Assembly: GCF_050176255.1 (NCBI RefSeq)
Contig: NZ_JBFXIE010000008.1
Reading direction: 5' to 3' (one strand)
DNA from: JBFXIE01 sp050176255
Lineage (GTDB): Bacteria > Pseudomonadota > Gammaproteobacteria > Burkholderiales > Burkholderiaceae_C
DNA length: 64,000 nt
This document shows positions 1 to 9,795 of the stretch, piece after piece. The notes beneath the pieces are model-generated. The model did no database searches. It saw nothing but the letters and a program-made list of their open reading frames with translations, and had not been told where the DNA came from. The translations under genes were made by a program, and so were the position numbers. Every line of letters starts with the position of its first letter. Within the stretch, counting starts at the first letter, position 1.

Positions 1-374
1 CTGAGCATGGGCGCGCGCGGGTAGTGCCCTGCGGCGTTGCTGTCGATGACGATCTGCTGCTGGGTCAGCAGCTGCTGGCTGGGCGTGCCGTCCAGCGTGT
101 ACTCGCCCAGGGGCTGCGCCACGCCATCGACCATCAGCGACAGCGTCGTCAGGCGTCTTGGCTGGCCTTGCACCGGCGGCAGCAGCCGGCCCACGCAGGC
201 AATCTGCGCGCCCAGTGCGTCGGCCATGTGCTGCGCCAGATGTTCAAAAAATGACGCGCCAATGCCCGCCGATACCGCTGTGGCCACCTTGACCAGCGCC
301 GTCTGCAGGCGCTGCTGCTCGGCAAACAGGGCGTGGTATTGCTCTGCCGACTGCAGTGTGCTGCTGCCGGTCAT
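1..374 (-). CDS. GAF-domain sensory protein, C-terminal part outside window
   Basis: An open frame runs leftward from an ATG at 374 to the window edge with no stop, giving about 124 visible residues. After a short helical start (LQSAEQYHALFAEQQRLQTA) comes a segment typical of GAF domains, FFEHLAQHMADALGAQIACV, followed by beta-rich sequence with DGVAQPLGEYTLDGTPSQQL. Such N-terminal GAF modules usually sit in front of histidine kinase, diguanylate cyclase or PAS modules. Which output domain follows cannot be seen. The frame also stays open upstream of 374 (WWPQEIVAM), so the start is uncertain. No clear Shine-Dalgarno sequence is present. Confidence 0.55.
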   Translation of the reverse strand, partial: MTGSSTLQSAEQYHALFAEQQRLQTALVKVATAVSAGIGASFFEHLAQHMADALGAQIACVGRLLPPVQGQPRRLTTLSLMVDGVAQPLGEYTLDGTPSQQLLTQQQIVIDSNAAGHYPRAPML

Positions 375-676
375 GGCGACGATCTCTTGCGGCCACCACG
401 CACGGCATGCACCGCGTGCATGCTGCGCTGCAGGGCTGTGCATGCGGTGGCGCAAGGGTCTTTGCAGGCTTGGGCAGACGACGGGGGCAAGTGCATGGCG
501 GGGCTCCTTGGGGTCGCAAACAACACACTCAAGACCACAAATGGCAAAGTGTCTTGCGCCATGCTACACGGGCTTGGGCTAATTATGGTTAGGCGTTATG
601 GATAACGCGCGCATGGGCCGCGCGCAGGCGGCAATCCACCTCGGTAGCAACCCGGGCGACCTGTGGCGGGGTGTAG

Positions 677-696
677 ATCCCCGCTTTCGCGGGGAT
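677..696. repeat. Palindromic repeat unit, possible aroG terminator
   Basis: A perfect 8-bp stem ATCCCCGC / GCGGGGAT with loop TTTC is followed by GACGG. The GCGGGGATGACGG form resembles a palindromic unit seen scattered between genes in many proteobacteria. It lies about 100 bp past the aroG stop, so it could stop or stabilise that transcript. No T-run follows in the aroG direction. Confidence 0.55.
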
Positions 697-715
697 GACG
701 GATGTGGTTGTTTTG

Positions 716-762
716 AACTCCAGCCCTTATTCAGCTGGCGTTGGCAGCTATCAATAACGCAG
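716..762 (-). repeat. Dispersed TAGCTGCCAGCGC element, copy 1
   Basis: Read leftward it has TTGATAGCTGCCAACGCC, then AATAAGGGCTGGAG and TTCAAAA. This is the same order of blocks as the copy at 30521-30580. Intergenic, downstream of aroG. Confidence 0.65.
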
Positions 763-796
763 CAAATGGCGCGGGTGGATTGACGCGTCGGCTGGT

Positions 797-1906
797 TCAA
801 GCGGTGCCGCTGCACTCGCGTCGCTGGCGCACGGCCTGGGCCAGTTGCTGCAGCACCGGCACGGTCTGCGCAAAGCTGATGCAGGCATCCGTCACCGATA
901 CGCCGTGGGCCAGCGGCTGGCCGTCCACGATGTCCTGGCGGCCCTCGTTCAGGTGGCTTTCGATCATCACGCCGGTGATGCGCGCATCGCCCGCGGCAAT
1001 CTGCGCGGCCACGTCCTGCGCCACGTCGATCTGGCGGCGGTGCTGCTTGCTGCTGTTGGCGTGCGACAGATCGATCATCACCTGCGGGCGCTGGCCGGCC
1101 TTGGCCAGCAGCTCGCAGGTGGCCTGCACGTCGGCGGCGCTGTAGTTGGGCGCCTTGCCGCCGCGCAGGATGACGTGGCAGTCGTGGTTGCCGCGCGTCT
1201 CAAAGATGGCGGCCTGGCCCATTTTGGTCATACCCATGAAGGCGTGCGGCGCCTGCGCGGCCTGGATGGCGTCGGCCGCCACCTTCACGCCGCCGTCGGT
1301 GCCATTTTTGAAGCCCACGGGGCAGCTCAGGCCGCTGGCCAGCTGGCGGTGGCTCTGGCTCTCGGTGGTGCGCGCGCCGATGGCGCCCCAGCTCACCAGG
1401 TCGCTGATGAACTGCGGGCTGAGCAGGTCCAAAAATTCGGTGCCCACGGGCAGGCCCAGCGCCAGAATGTCCAGCAGCAGCGTGCGGGCCTTTTCCAGCC
1501 CTTCGTTGATGGCAAAGCTGCCGTCCAGGTGCGGGTCGTTGATGTAGCCCTTCCAGCCCACGGTGGTGCGCGGCTTTTCAAAATACACGCGCATCACGAT
1601 GAGCAGGTCTTGCGCCAGCGCGTCGGCCTGGGTTTTCAGCAGGTGCGCGTATTCGATGGCCTGGTCATGGTCGTGGATGGAGCATGGCCCCACCACGACG
1701 ATCAGGCGGTCGTCCTGCCCATGCAGCACGCGCGACAGCTGCAGGCGGCTGCCCTCCACCAGCGCCTGCGCGGCATCGGGCGCGGGCAGCCATTCCTGCA
1801 GCAGCGCAGGCGTGATGAGGGGGCGCACGGCCTTGATGCGCAGGTCGTCGATGCGCGTGGTGTCGTGCGTGGTGAGGGGGTGTGCGAGGCGTTCGGTCAG
1901 GGTCAT
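797..1906 (-). CDS. aroG: 3-deoxy-7-phosphoheptulonate synthase (class I DAHP synthase)
   Basis: Condenses phosphoenolpyruvate and erythrose 4-phosphate in the first step of the shikimate pathway. The 369 residues cover the full length of the AroF/G/H family. Landmarks include VVVGPCSIHDHDQAIEYA, the KPRTTVGWKGYINDPHLDGS phosphate and substrate segment, GARTTESQSHR, SCPVGFKNGTDGG and DLSHANSSKQ. Starts at ATG 1906 (MTLTERL). Which aromatic amino acid inhibits it cannot be told from sequence alone; the symbol is given for the family. It is not obviously in an operon: 39 bp separate its start from the NlpC/P60 gene stop upstream on the same strand. Confidence 0.93.
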   Translation of the reverse strand: MTLTERLAHPLTTHDTTRIDDLRIKAVRPLITPALLQEWLPAPDAAQALVEGSRLQLSRVLHGQDDRLIVVVGPCSIHDHDQAIEYAHLLKTQADALAQDLLIVMRVYFEKPRTTVGWKGYINDPHLDGSFAINEGLEKARTLLLDILALGLPVGTEFLDLLSPQFISDLVSWGAIGARTTESQSHRQLASGLSCPVGFKNGTDGGVKVAADAIQAAQAPHAFMGMTKMGQAAIFETRGNHDCHVILRGGKAPNYSAADVQATCELLAKAGQRPQVMIDLSHANSSKQHRRQIDVAQDVAAQIAAGDARITGVMIESHLNEGRQDIVDGQPLAHGVSVTDACISFAQTVPVLQQLAQAVRQRRECSGTA

Positions 1907-1945
1907 GATGCCCTGATTGTCGCGCCCGGCGAGCAGGGCATGCTG

Positions 1946-2452
1946 TCAGGGGCGCCTGAAGCTGGCGACCTGCTGCGACCAGTAGCGCGAGCGCAGGTGA
2001 TCCAGCCGCACGGTGCCGCCCGTCGATGGCGCATGCACGAAGCGCCCCTCGCCCACGTAGATGCCCGCATGCGTGGCGCGGTCGCGGCCAAACACCACCA
2101 GGTCGCCGGTGCGCAGCTCATCCGTGTCCACCGGCTGGCCAAAGCTGCTGAGCTGGGCTACCGTGCGCGGCGGCGCCACGCCGGCGCGGCTGGTGTACAC
2201 GTAGCCGATCAGGCCGCTGCAGTCAAAGCCGCTGTCGGGCGTGTTGCCGCCATAGCGGTAGGGCGTGCCCACCAGGCCCAGCGCATGGATGGCAATGTCG
2301 CTGGACTGCTCGGGCGTCAGGCGCGAATAGGCCGTGGGGCTGGCGGTGGACGCGCGCTGCGATGCTCGTTGTGATGAGCGCGGCGCAGTGCCGCAGCCCA
2401 CGGCCAGCAGCGCAGAGCACAGGATGAGGCAGCGGCGGTGATGGACTTGCAT
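1946..2452 (-). CDS. NlpC/P60 family cell-wall endopeptidase, lipoprotein
   Basis: 168 residues. The N-terminus (MQVHHRRCLILCSALLAVGC) is a lipoprotein signal with a plausible lipobox ending at Cys20, so the protein is probably anchored in the outer membrane facing the periplasm. The C40 peptidase domain follows: GTPYRYGG, then the catalytic Cys in DCSGLIGYVY, and the His in RATHAGIYVGEGRFVHAPS. Family members cut stem peptides of peptidoglycan (Spr/MepS-like). It lies 69 bp below the exonuclease gene on the same strand. Confidence 0.88.
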   Translation of the reverse strand: MQVHHRRCLILCSALLAVGCGTAPRSSQRASQRASTASPTAYSRLTPEQSSDIAIHALGLVGTPYRYGGNTPDSGFDCSGLIGYVYTSRAGVAPPRTVAQLSSFGQPVDTDELRTGDLVVFGRDRATHAGIYVGEGRFVHAPSTGGTVRLDHLRSRYWSQQVASFRRP

Positions 2453-2521
2453 GGCGCAAAGCGTAGCAGCCAGCGGCGATGGCGGGTAGTGCCTGGGCTT
2501 TTCTGGCAGGTGCCGCAGCCC

Positions 2522-3163
2522 TCAGCCCGGCACCTGCCCCTGCGCATCGACGACATGCGTCTGGCGCAGCAGCAGTCTGTCCATGGCGTGGCGCGATGTG
2601 CGTTGCAACTGCACCAGCAGCCCATGGCCGGGCCAGTCCAGGCCGTAGCGCTGGCACAGCTCGCGCTGCATACGCGCCAGCAGGGCGGCGGCCATTTCGG
2701 CGTCGGCCAGCGCGCGGTGGGCGCGGCCGGTGCGCGGCAGGCCCAGGTGGTCGATCAGGCGGCCCAGCTTGTGGCTGGGCGCCTCGGGGAACACCCGGCG
2801 CGACAGCAGCACCGTGCAGGCAAACGGCTGGGGCGCGGCCAGCCCGGCGTGCTGCAGCTCGGCCTGCCAGAACTTGCTGTCAAACGCCGCGTTGTGCGCC
2901 ACCATGGGCGCGTCGCCCACAAAGCGCGCGGCCTCGCGCATCACCGCCTCGGCGGCCGGGGCGGTATCCAGCATGGCGTTGGTGATGCCCGTCAGCTGCG
3001 CGATGAAGGGCGGTATGGGCACGCCAGTGCGCATCAGGCTGTCAAAACGGTCCACCACGCGCTCGCCCTCCAGCAGCACGATGGCCACCTCGGTGGCGCG
3101 CGCGCCCTGGGCGGGCGTCATGCCGGTGGTCTCGAAGTCGATGACGGCGATGGGGCTGGGCAT
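2522..3163 (-). CDS. 3'-5' exonuclease of the DnaQ/epsilon family
   Basis: 213 residues with all DEDDh exonuclease motifs: Exo I in VIDFETTGMTP (Asp9, Glu11), Exo II in MVAHNAAFDSKF, and Exo III in HRALADAEMAAALL. The size and the absence of a polymerase-binding tail resemble stand-alone DnaQ-like proteins rather than the replicative epsilon subunit. Substrate is unknown from sequence; single-strand DNA or RNA trimming is typical. ATG at 3163. Confidence 0.88.
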   Translation of the reverse strand: MPSPIAVIDFETTGMTPAQGARATEVAIVLLEGERVVDRFDSLMRTGVPIPPFIAQLTGITNAMLDTAPAAEAVMREAARFVGDAPMVAHNAAFDSKFWQAELQHAGLAAPQPFACTVLLSRRVFPEAPSHKLGRLIDHLGLPRTGRAHRALADAEMAAALLARMQRELCQRYGLDWPGHGLLVQLQRTSRHAMDRLLLRQTHVVDAQGQVPG

Positions 3164-3170
3164 GAGGGTG

Positions 3171-3220
3171 TTTTTTGGCTCTGGCGCCCGCTGCGCGTGC
3201 GCTGCCAGCTATCAAAAAAG
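3171..3220 (-). repeat. Dispersed TAGCTGCCAGCGC element, copy 2
   Basis: Read leftward: TTTTTTGATAGCTGGCAGCG, a diverged middle, then GCCAGAGCCAAAAAA. It fills the gap between the zinc-ribbon gene and the exonuclease start, so it may lie in the exonuclease leader. Confidence 0.6.
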
Positions 3221-3225
3221 GAGTT

Positions 3226-3573
3226 TCAAGCCTTCTTCAGAAACTCGGACTTGAGCAGCATGCTGCCCAGCTCGGTCTTGCAGTCCACGTTGTGGCCATC
3301 GGCGCCGTCCACCAGGCGTATGCCCTTGATCTTGCTGCCCTTTTTCAGCACCGAGGACGAGCCCTTGACTTTCAGGTCCTTCACCAGGATCACCGCGTCG
3401 CCGTCGTGCAGCGGGTTGCCGTGGGCGTCGAGCACGGGGGCGTCGGCTTCGGCGCTGTCGGCTGCGGCGGGCGCGATGGGCCATTCATGCGCGCAGTCGG
3501 GGCAGATGTAGTGCTCGCCGTCGGCGTAGGTGTGGTCCATGCCGCATTGGGGGCAGGTGGGAAAGTCGGTCAT
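3226..3573 (-). CDS. PhnA/YjdM family zinc-ribbon protein
   Basis: 115 residues with an N-terminal zinc ribbon built from two Cys pairs (CPQC and CPDC, residues 7-10 and 24-27) and the conserved PhnA C-terminal domain (GDAVILVKDLKVKGSS, GSKIKGIRL, HNVDCK). The family was named for the phn region of E. coli, but its role in alkylphosphonate use is doubtful and the function is not settled. The ATG at 3573 (MTDFPTCPQC) fits family length; the longer open frame upstream runs over dinG and is not real. Confidence 0.9.
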   Translation of the reverse strand: MTDFPTCPQCGMDHTYADGEHYICPDCAHEWPIAPAAADSAEADAPVLDAHGNPLHDGDAVILVKDLKVKGSSSVLKKGSKIKGIRLVDGADGHNVDCKTELGSMLLKSEFLKKA

Positions 3574-3611
3574 GTTCAGGCTCCTTGGGGGGGTGTGGGA
3601 TGGATGCCCGA

Positions 3612-5810
3612 TCAGGCCGCGCGCCGCTGCAGCGTGAAGGGCGGCAGGCCGGCCAGCAGGCGCTGGCCGTAGCCGGTGCGCACCAGGCGCTTGTCGTAGC
3701 AATAGACATGGGCGCGGTCTTCTTCGGTGCGGATGGCGCGGCCCACCCACTGGGCCAGGCGGATAGCGGTGGCGGGCACCACCAGTTCGCTGAACGGGTC
3801 GCGCCCTGCCCCGCGCAGCCATTCGGCGCGGGCCTCGTCCACGGGGTCGTCGGGCGGGGCAAAGGGCAGTTTGGTGATGAACAGCGACTCGCACAGCCTG
3901 CCGGGCAGGTCCAGCCCTTCGCCAAACGACTGCATGCCGAAGACGATGGACGGCAGGCCGTCCGCCACGCGCTCGCGGTGGCGTGCCAGCAGCTGCGGGC
4001 GCGGCAGCGTGCCCTGCACCAGCACGGCGGCGCGCATGGCGGTGGGCAGCATGTCCACGGCCTGGCGCATCTGCTCGCGCGAGGTGAACAGCACCAGCGC
4101 CCCGGCCTCGACCAGGGCCAGATCGCTCAGCAGCGCGTCCACCATCTCGGCGGTGAAGGCCTGGGCGTCGCGCGGCTCGGCGCGGGTTTCGGTGGCCACC
4201 AGCGTGCCCTGGCTGGCATAGTCAAACGGGCTGGGCACGGCCAGGGTGGTGACGGCTTCGTCGCCAAACAGGCCCGATTCGCGCAGAAAAAAGTCGAACT
4301 GCCCGCAACTGGTGAGCGTGGCCGATGTCAGCACCGCGCCGCGCACTGCGGACCACAGGTGGTTGCGCAGCGTGTTGCCGGGCAGCACCGGGCTGGCATG
4401 CGCGCGCACGACGATGAAGTCGCCATCGACCTCCAGCGTGAACCACTTGGCGGCCGGAACGGCTCCTTCAGGCGCGTCCTGCAGCAGCAGCTGGGCGGCG
4501 GCATGCAAGCCTTCCAGCCGCGGCGCCAGCACGCCGATCTGCGCGTACAGCTGCGACAGGCGCCGCGCCTCGTCGGGCTTGTCGCGCATCTCGCTGCGCA
4601 GCGCCTTGGCGATGGCGCGCAGCGCCTCCAGAAAGCCCCCGGCATGGTGGGCGGCCTGGCTGAAGGGCTCCACCAGCGCATCGGGCAGCTGGCCGCCGGG
4701 CACGCGCGCGCGCGTGGGCATGGCGGGCGCAAATTGGCGGCGGCCCGGCGCGGGCGCGCGCAATTGCTCGCCGTACACGTCCATCACCAGCCGGGCGGCG
4801 TCTTGCAGCGCGGCGCGCAGGCGCGCTGCGTGGTTGGGGATGTCGGCAATTTCTTCCACCTCTACCAGCTGGCCGATGCGCAGCGCGCGGCTGGCCAGCT
4901 TGTCGATCCAGGTCAGGCGCGACAGGTCGGCCTCGCAGGCAAATTGCTGCAGCGCGGTGGCGGGCAGGTGGTGCGCCTCGTCGATCACCAGCAGGCAGTT
5001 GTCCAGCTCGGGCAGCAGCCGCGCGCCGATGGACGACAGCAGCAGGTCATGGTTGGCCACGATGACCTGCGCGGCCACCAGCTGCTTGCGCCGGTCGTAG
5101 TAGGTGCACTGGCCAAACAGCGGGCAGTGCTTGCCGGTGCAGCTGCTGGCCTCGGCCGCCACGGGGCTCCAGGCCTCGGGCTCGGGCGGGGTGTCCAGGG
5201 TGTCGCGGTCGCCGTCCCAGTCGCCAGCGGCCAGGGTGTCGGCCATGCTGGCGTAGTACTGCATGCGCGCCTCGCTGTCGTGCTGCGGGCGCTGGCGGTG
5301 CTGGGCGGCTTCTTCGGGGAACAGGTCGTCGTCGGGCAGGTCGCCGTCGCCCGTGCCCGCGGCGCCTCCGGCCAGGCGCTCCAGCTTGAGCTTGCACACA
5401 TAGCGCCCGCGGCCCTTGGCCAGCGCGAAGGCAAAGGGCTGGTCCATGCGCGCGGCCAGCGCCGGCAGGTCTTTGTGCACCAGCTGCTCTTGCAGCGCCA
5501 CGGTGGCGGTGGAGATCAGCACCCGCGTGCCGCGCGCCAGCGCCATGGCAATTGCCGGCACGCTGTAGGCCAGCGACTTGCCCACGCCGGTGCCGGCCTG
5601 CACCACGGCAATGGCGCGCCGGGGCTGCGCGTCGGCGCCGTCCTCGTCGCTGCCGCCATCGTCCAGCTTGCCCAGCTGTGCGTGGGCGAAGGTGTGCGCC
5701 ACCTGCTCGGCCATGCGCCGCTGGCCCTCGCGCACGCGAAAGCCCGCCGTGGACTGGACCACCGCCTCGAACGATTGCAGGGCCTGGTCGGCCCACGGCT
5801 GTGCGGACAT
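3612..5810 (-). CDS. dinG: ATP-dependent DNA helicase DinG
   Basis: Superfamily 2 XPD-like helicase that unwinds DNA-RNA hybrids, R-loops and blocked forks. About 732 residues from ATG 5810 (MSAQPWADQ). A GTG 21 codons upstream at 5873 is an alternative start. Visible motifs: Walker A in VQAGTGVGKSLAYSVPA; a Cys cluster for a 4Fe-4S centre (YVCKL, then CTGKHCPLFGQC); the DEAH box in LLVIDEAHHLP; and late motifs FGMQSFGEGLDLPG and QWVGRAIRTEEDRAHVY. The insert between the first Cys and the rest of the cluster is longer than usual (about 70 residues, acidic). It ends 38 bp before the zinc-ribbon start. Confidence 0.92.
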   Translation of the reverse strand: MSAQPWADQALQSFEAVVQSTAGFRVREGQRRMAEQVAHTFAHAQLGKLDDGGSDEDGADAQPRRAIAVVQAGTGVGKSLAYSVPAIAMALARGTRVLISTATVALQEQLVHKDLPALAARMDQPFAFALAKGRGRYVCKLKLERLAGGAAGTGDGDLPDDDLFPEEAAQHRQRPQHDSEARMQYYASMADTLAAGDWDGDRDTLDTPPEPEAWSPVAAEASSCTGKHCPLFGQCTYYDRRKQLVAAQVIVANHDLLLSSIGARLLPELDNCLLVIDEAHHLPATALQQFACEADLSRLTWIDKLASRALRIGQLVEVEEIADIPNHAARLRAALQDAARLVMDVYGEQLRAPAPGRRQFAPAMPTRARVPGGQLPDALVEPFSQAAHHAGGFLEALRAIAKALRSEMRDKPDEARRLSQLYAQIGVLAPRLEGLHAAAQLLLQDAPEGAVPAAKWFTLEVDGDFIVVRAHASPVLPGNTLRNHLWSAVRGAVLTSATLTSCGQFDFFLRESGLFGDEAVTTLAVPSPFDYASQGTLVATETRAEPRDAQAFTAEMVDALLSDLALVEAGALVLFTSREQMRQAVDMLPTAMRAAVLVQGTLPRPQLLARHRERVADGLPSIVFGMQSFGEGLDLPGRLCESLFITKLPFAPPDDPVDEARAEWLRGAGRDPFSELVVPATAIRLAQWVGRAIRTEEDRAHVYCYDKRLVRTGYGQRLLAGLPPFTLQRRAA

Positions 5811-5930
5811 GGAAGGTTTGCGTGCTGGTGATGAAGGGTGGCGCAGGCCCGGTGGAACCACTGCGGGCGCCACTGTGCTTTCATCCAGTCATGGTAACCC
5901 ATGCGCTGCGGGTGCAGGGCGATGCGGCTT

Positions 5931-5985
5931 TTTGCTCATATTGTTGTAGCTGCCAGCGCTTGATCTGCATGGCATGGATGCCGAT
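5931..5985 (+). repeat. Dispersed TAGCTGCCAGCGC element, copy 3
   Basis: ATTGTTGTAGCTGCCAGCGC followed by TTGATCT in the gap between dinG and the acylphosphatase gene. The right half (AAGGGCTGG block) is poorly kept. Confidence 0.6.
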
Positions 5986-6062
5986 CTAACTTGTAAAAGT
6001 GCCGCTGATGATCGCCCTGGCGCCGCCCGCGCCACGCCCGCCAGGGCGCTACAGTCGGGGGC

Positions 6063-6377
6063 ATGCATGACGAGATGACCGCCCAATCCACCATCTGCCT
6101 CTTGCGCATCCACGGCCTGGTGCAAGGGGTTTATTACCGAAAATCCATGACCGAAGCCGCCCAGCGCCTGGGTGTGCACGGCTGGGTGCGCAACCGCAGC
6201 GACGGCAGCGTCGAAGCCCTGGCCGCAGGCCCGGCCCATGCGGTGCAGGCGCTGATCGAATGGGCGCATGAGGGCCCGCCCGCCGCCCGCGTGGACCGTG
6301 TGCAGGTGCAAGACGCGCCGCCGCACGAGTCGCCCGGTGAAGCGCCGCAGGGCTTTGTGCAGCGCGAGACGATCTAG
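6063..6377 (+). CDS. Acylphosphatase
   Basis: Small cytosolic enzyme that hydrolyses acyl phosphates. 104 residues from ATG 6063, or 100 from ATG 6075. The signature is clear: IHGLVQGVYYRKSM carries the phosphate-binding loop and the catalytic Arg26, and GWVRNRSDGSVE carries the catalytic Asn44. The usual VGFR is YYR here, a common variant. It lies 60 bp before rsmE on the same strand, with copy 4 of the dispersed element between them. Confidence 0.9.
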   Translation: MHDEMTAQSTICLLRIHGLVQGVYYRKSMTEAAQRLGVHGWVRNRSDGSVEALAAGPAHAVQALIEWAHEGPPAARVDRVQVQDAPPHESPGEAPQGFVQRETI

Positions 6378-6379
6378 CC

Positions 6380-6436
6380 TGAAAAAGCCCTTCAGCCCAC
6401 GTCAATCAAGCGCCAGCAGCTATTGTTTTTGTAACG
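6380..6436 (-). repeat. Dispersed TAGCTGCCAGCGC element, copy 4
   Basis: Read leftward: ACAAAAACAATAGCTGCTGG, CGCTTGATTGACG, then GGGCTGAAGGGCTTTTTC. It ends 1-2 bp before the rsmE ATG, so the mRNA leader of rsmE is the element itself and no Shine-Dalgarno sequence is visible. Confidence 0.7.
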
Positions 6437-6437
6437 T

Positions 6438-7163
6438 ATGCCCCGTTTTTACTGCCCCCTGCCTCTGTCCGCCGGCCTGCAGACCGCGCTGCCCGACACC
6501 GCCGCGCGCCATGTGCAGGTGCTGCGCCTGCAACCGGGCGATGCCATCACGCTGTTCAACGGCGAAGGCGGCGAGTGGGCCGCCAGCATCACGCGCATGG
6601 GCCGCAGCGATGTGCAGGTGCAGCTGATCGACCATGCCCCCGTGGAGCGCGAAGCCGCGCGCGCCGTGCATCTGGCCGTGGGCATGCCCGCCAACGAGCG
6701 CATGGACTGGCTGGTGGAGAAAGCCACCGAGCTGGGCGCTGCCAGCATCCAGCCGATTGCCGCGGCGCGCAGCGTGCTCAAGCTGGCGGGAGAGCGCGCC
6801 GCCAGGCGCCAGGCGCACTGGCAGGCGATTGCCGTGGCCGCCTGCGAGCAATGCGGGCGCAACCGCGTGCCCACCGTGCACGCCCCGCTGGCGCTGGCCG
6901 ATTGGTTGCGTCAAAGCGGCATGAATCACGGCATGAATGGCGCGCGCCTGCTGCTGTCGCTGCGTAGCACCAGCCGCCCGCTGCGCGAAGCCGCGGGCGA
7001 CGCCGGTGCGGCCTGGGTGCTGCACGGCCCCGAGGGCGGCCTGACCACGCAGGAAGAAGACGCCGCCCTGGCCGCGGGCTTTGCCCCCGCCAGCCTGGGC
7101 CCGCGCGTGCTGCGTGCCGAGACGGCATCTGTGGCCGCACTGGCGCTACTGGGTCTGGGCTGA
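6438..7163 (+). CDS. rsmE: 16S rRNA (uracil1498-N3)-methyltransferase
   Basis: SPOUT-class enzyme that methylates U1498 of 16S rRNA using SAM. 241 residues, family length. Visible features: the N-terminal PUA-like part (MPRFYCPLPLSAG, HVQVLRLQPGDAITLFNG), the MDWLVEKATELGAASIQPI segment, AACEQCGRNRVPTVH, and the C-terminal trefoil-knot sequence HGPEGGLTTQEEDAA with LGPRVLRAETASVAALALL. ATG 6438. Confidence 0.93.
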   Translation: MPRFYCPLPLSAGLQTALPDTAARHVQVLRLQPGDAITLFNGEGGEWAASITRMGRSDVQVQLIDHAPVEREAARAVHLAVGMPANERMDWLVEKATELGAASIQPIAAARSVLKLAGERAARRQAHWQAIAVAACEQCGRNRVPTVHAPLALADWLRQSGMNHGMNGARLLLSLRSTSRPLREAAGDAGAAWVLHGPEGGLTTQEEDAALAAGFAPASLGPRVLRAETASVAALALLGLG

Positions 7164-7245
7164 TTGCGCCATTGCCGCGCAGGCGGGCATCCACCGCGGT
7201 GACGATTGAACGGCCTGCGCGGGGCCTGGGCGCCCTGCCCCGGCC

Positions 7246-8136
7246 TCAGGCCGCACGGGCTTGGCGCGTCGGCAGGGCCGGACAGCGCTGATCCAGCCAC
7301 TGTTGCAGTGCGTCGAACACGGGTGCGGCGTGGGTTTCGTTGAAGACCTCGTGGTACAGACCGGCAAAGCCGTGCGCCTGCACCACGCCCGCGGGCGCCG
7401 CCGCGGCAAAGGCACGGCTGCCGGCGGGGTTGACGATGCGGTCGTCCTCGCCCCACAGCAACAGGGTGGGCACCGTCCAGCGCGCGGCGCAGGCCAGCGT
7501 GGCGGGGCCGGTGTCGGCAATGAAGCGCGCCAGCCGTGCGCTGATGCGGTCGTGGCAACGCCGGTCGGCCCGGTAGGCGGCCACCACGGCGGGGTCGTGC
7601 GAGAGGTGTTCGGGGTTCAGCCCGTTACCCATGCTCAGATTGGGCGCAAGCCTTGGCAGCATGGCCAGCAGCAGTTGTTGCAGCGGGTTCAAAACGGGGA
7701 CCAGCGCGGGCGACGAGAGCACCAGCGCGTCCACCGGGCGCACCCCCTGTGCAATGTGGCGCGCCACCAGGCTGGCGGCCACCAGAGCGCCCATGCTGTG
7801 GCCCAGCAACACCAGCGGCTCGCTCGGTCGCAGGCGCGCGCGGGTGGCGTCCAGCAGGTCGGCCAGGTCGTCGAGCAGGCGCAGGTCGCTGGTCAGGCCG
7901 CCGCGCGGGCCGCTGGAGTCGCCGTGGCCGTAATGGTCGTAGCCGCGCACGGCAAAGCCCCAGGCGTTCAGGCGCTGCGCCAGCGCGTCGTAACGGCCGG
8001 CGTGCTCGCCCAGGCCGTGCACCAGCAGCACGGCGCCGCGGCGCCGGCCGGGCGCCAGCGGCCAGTCCTGCACGGCCAGGTTTTCGCCGTCGCTGGCGGT
8101 GAAGGGGCGCAGCGTGGGCTCGTTCAGTTCCTGCAT
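7246..8136 (-). CDS. Alpha/beta hydrolase, monoacylglycerol lipase-like
   Basis: 296 residues. Oxyanion region LVHGLGEHAGRYDALA, then YDHYGHGDSSGPRGG, the nucleophile elbow GHSMGALVA, the acid in LLWGEDDRIVNP and the catalytic His in GLYHEVFNE. This set is characteristic of the serine aminopeptidase/hydrolase-4 group that includes monoacylglycerol lipases and lysophospholipases. There is no signal peptide, so it is probably cytosolic. The substrate is unknown. It lies 30 bp downstream of the peptidase gene and may be cotranscribed with it. Confidence 0.87.
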   Translation of the reverse strand: MQELNEPTLRPFTASDGENLAVQDWPLAPGRRRGAVLLVHGLGEHAGRYDALAQRLNAWGFAVRGYDHYGHGDSSGPRGGLTSDLRLLDDLADLLDATRARLRPSEPLVLLGHSMGALVAASLVARHIAQGVRPVDALVLSSPALVPVLNPLQQLLLAMLPRLAPNLSMGNGLNPEHLSHDPAVVAAYRADRRCHDRISARLARFIADTGPATLACAARWTVPTLLLWGEDDRIVNPAGSRAFAAAAPAGVVQAHGFAGLYHEVFNETHAAPVFDALQQWLDQRCPALPTRQARAA

Positions 8137-8166
8137 GGGGCCGGGCGGGGTGTGGTCAGTTGCCCA

Positions 8167-9654
<1,488 letters not shown>

Positions 9655-9795
9655 GGCAGAACCTCTGGCGAAGCGCATTAGGCGCAAAAATCGCAGGATA
9701 CGCCAAGGCGCGGGCAGACCAGGCAACCCGCGGGGCGCTGGCGCCGCCGTGCCGCAGCCGCCCCCTGCGGCGACGCGCCCTGGCGCCCCAGGCGC

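Larger units (their letters stand above)
375..796. other. Intergenic region with two small repeats
   Basis: No convincing gene is visible in these 422 bases. They hold a perfect hairpin at 677-696 and one copy of the dispersed TAGCTGCCAGCGC element at 716-762, both downstream of aroG. Short overlapping frames on both strands look like GC-rich noise. The left part should contain the promoter of the leftward GAF gene. Confidence 0.6.

Noticed and set aside
57..528. Other overlapping frames over the first 530 bases on both strands
   Set aside because: Only the leftward frame from 374 shows a recognisable GAF domain; the others are Cys/Arg/Ala-rich noise.
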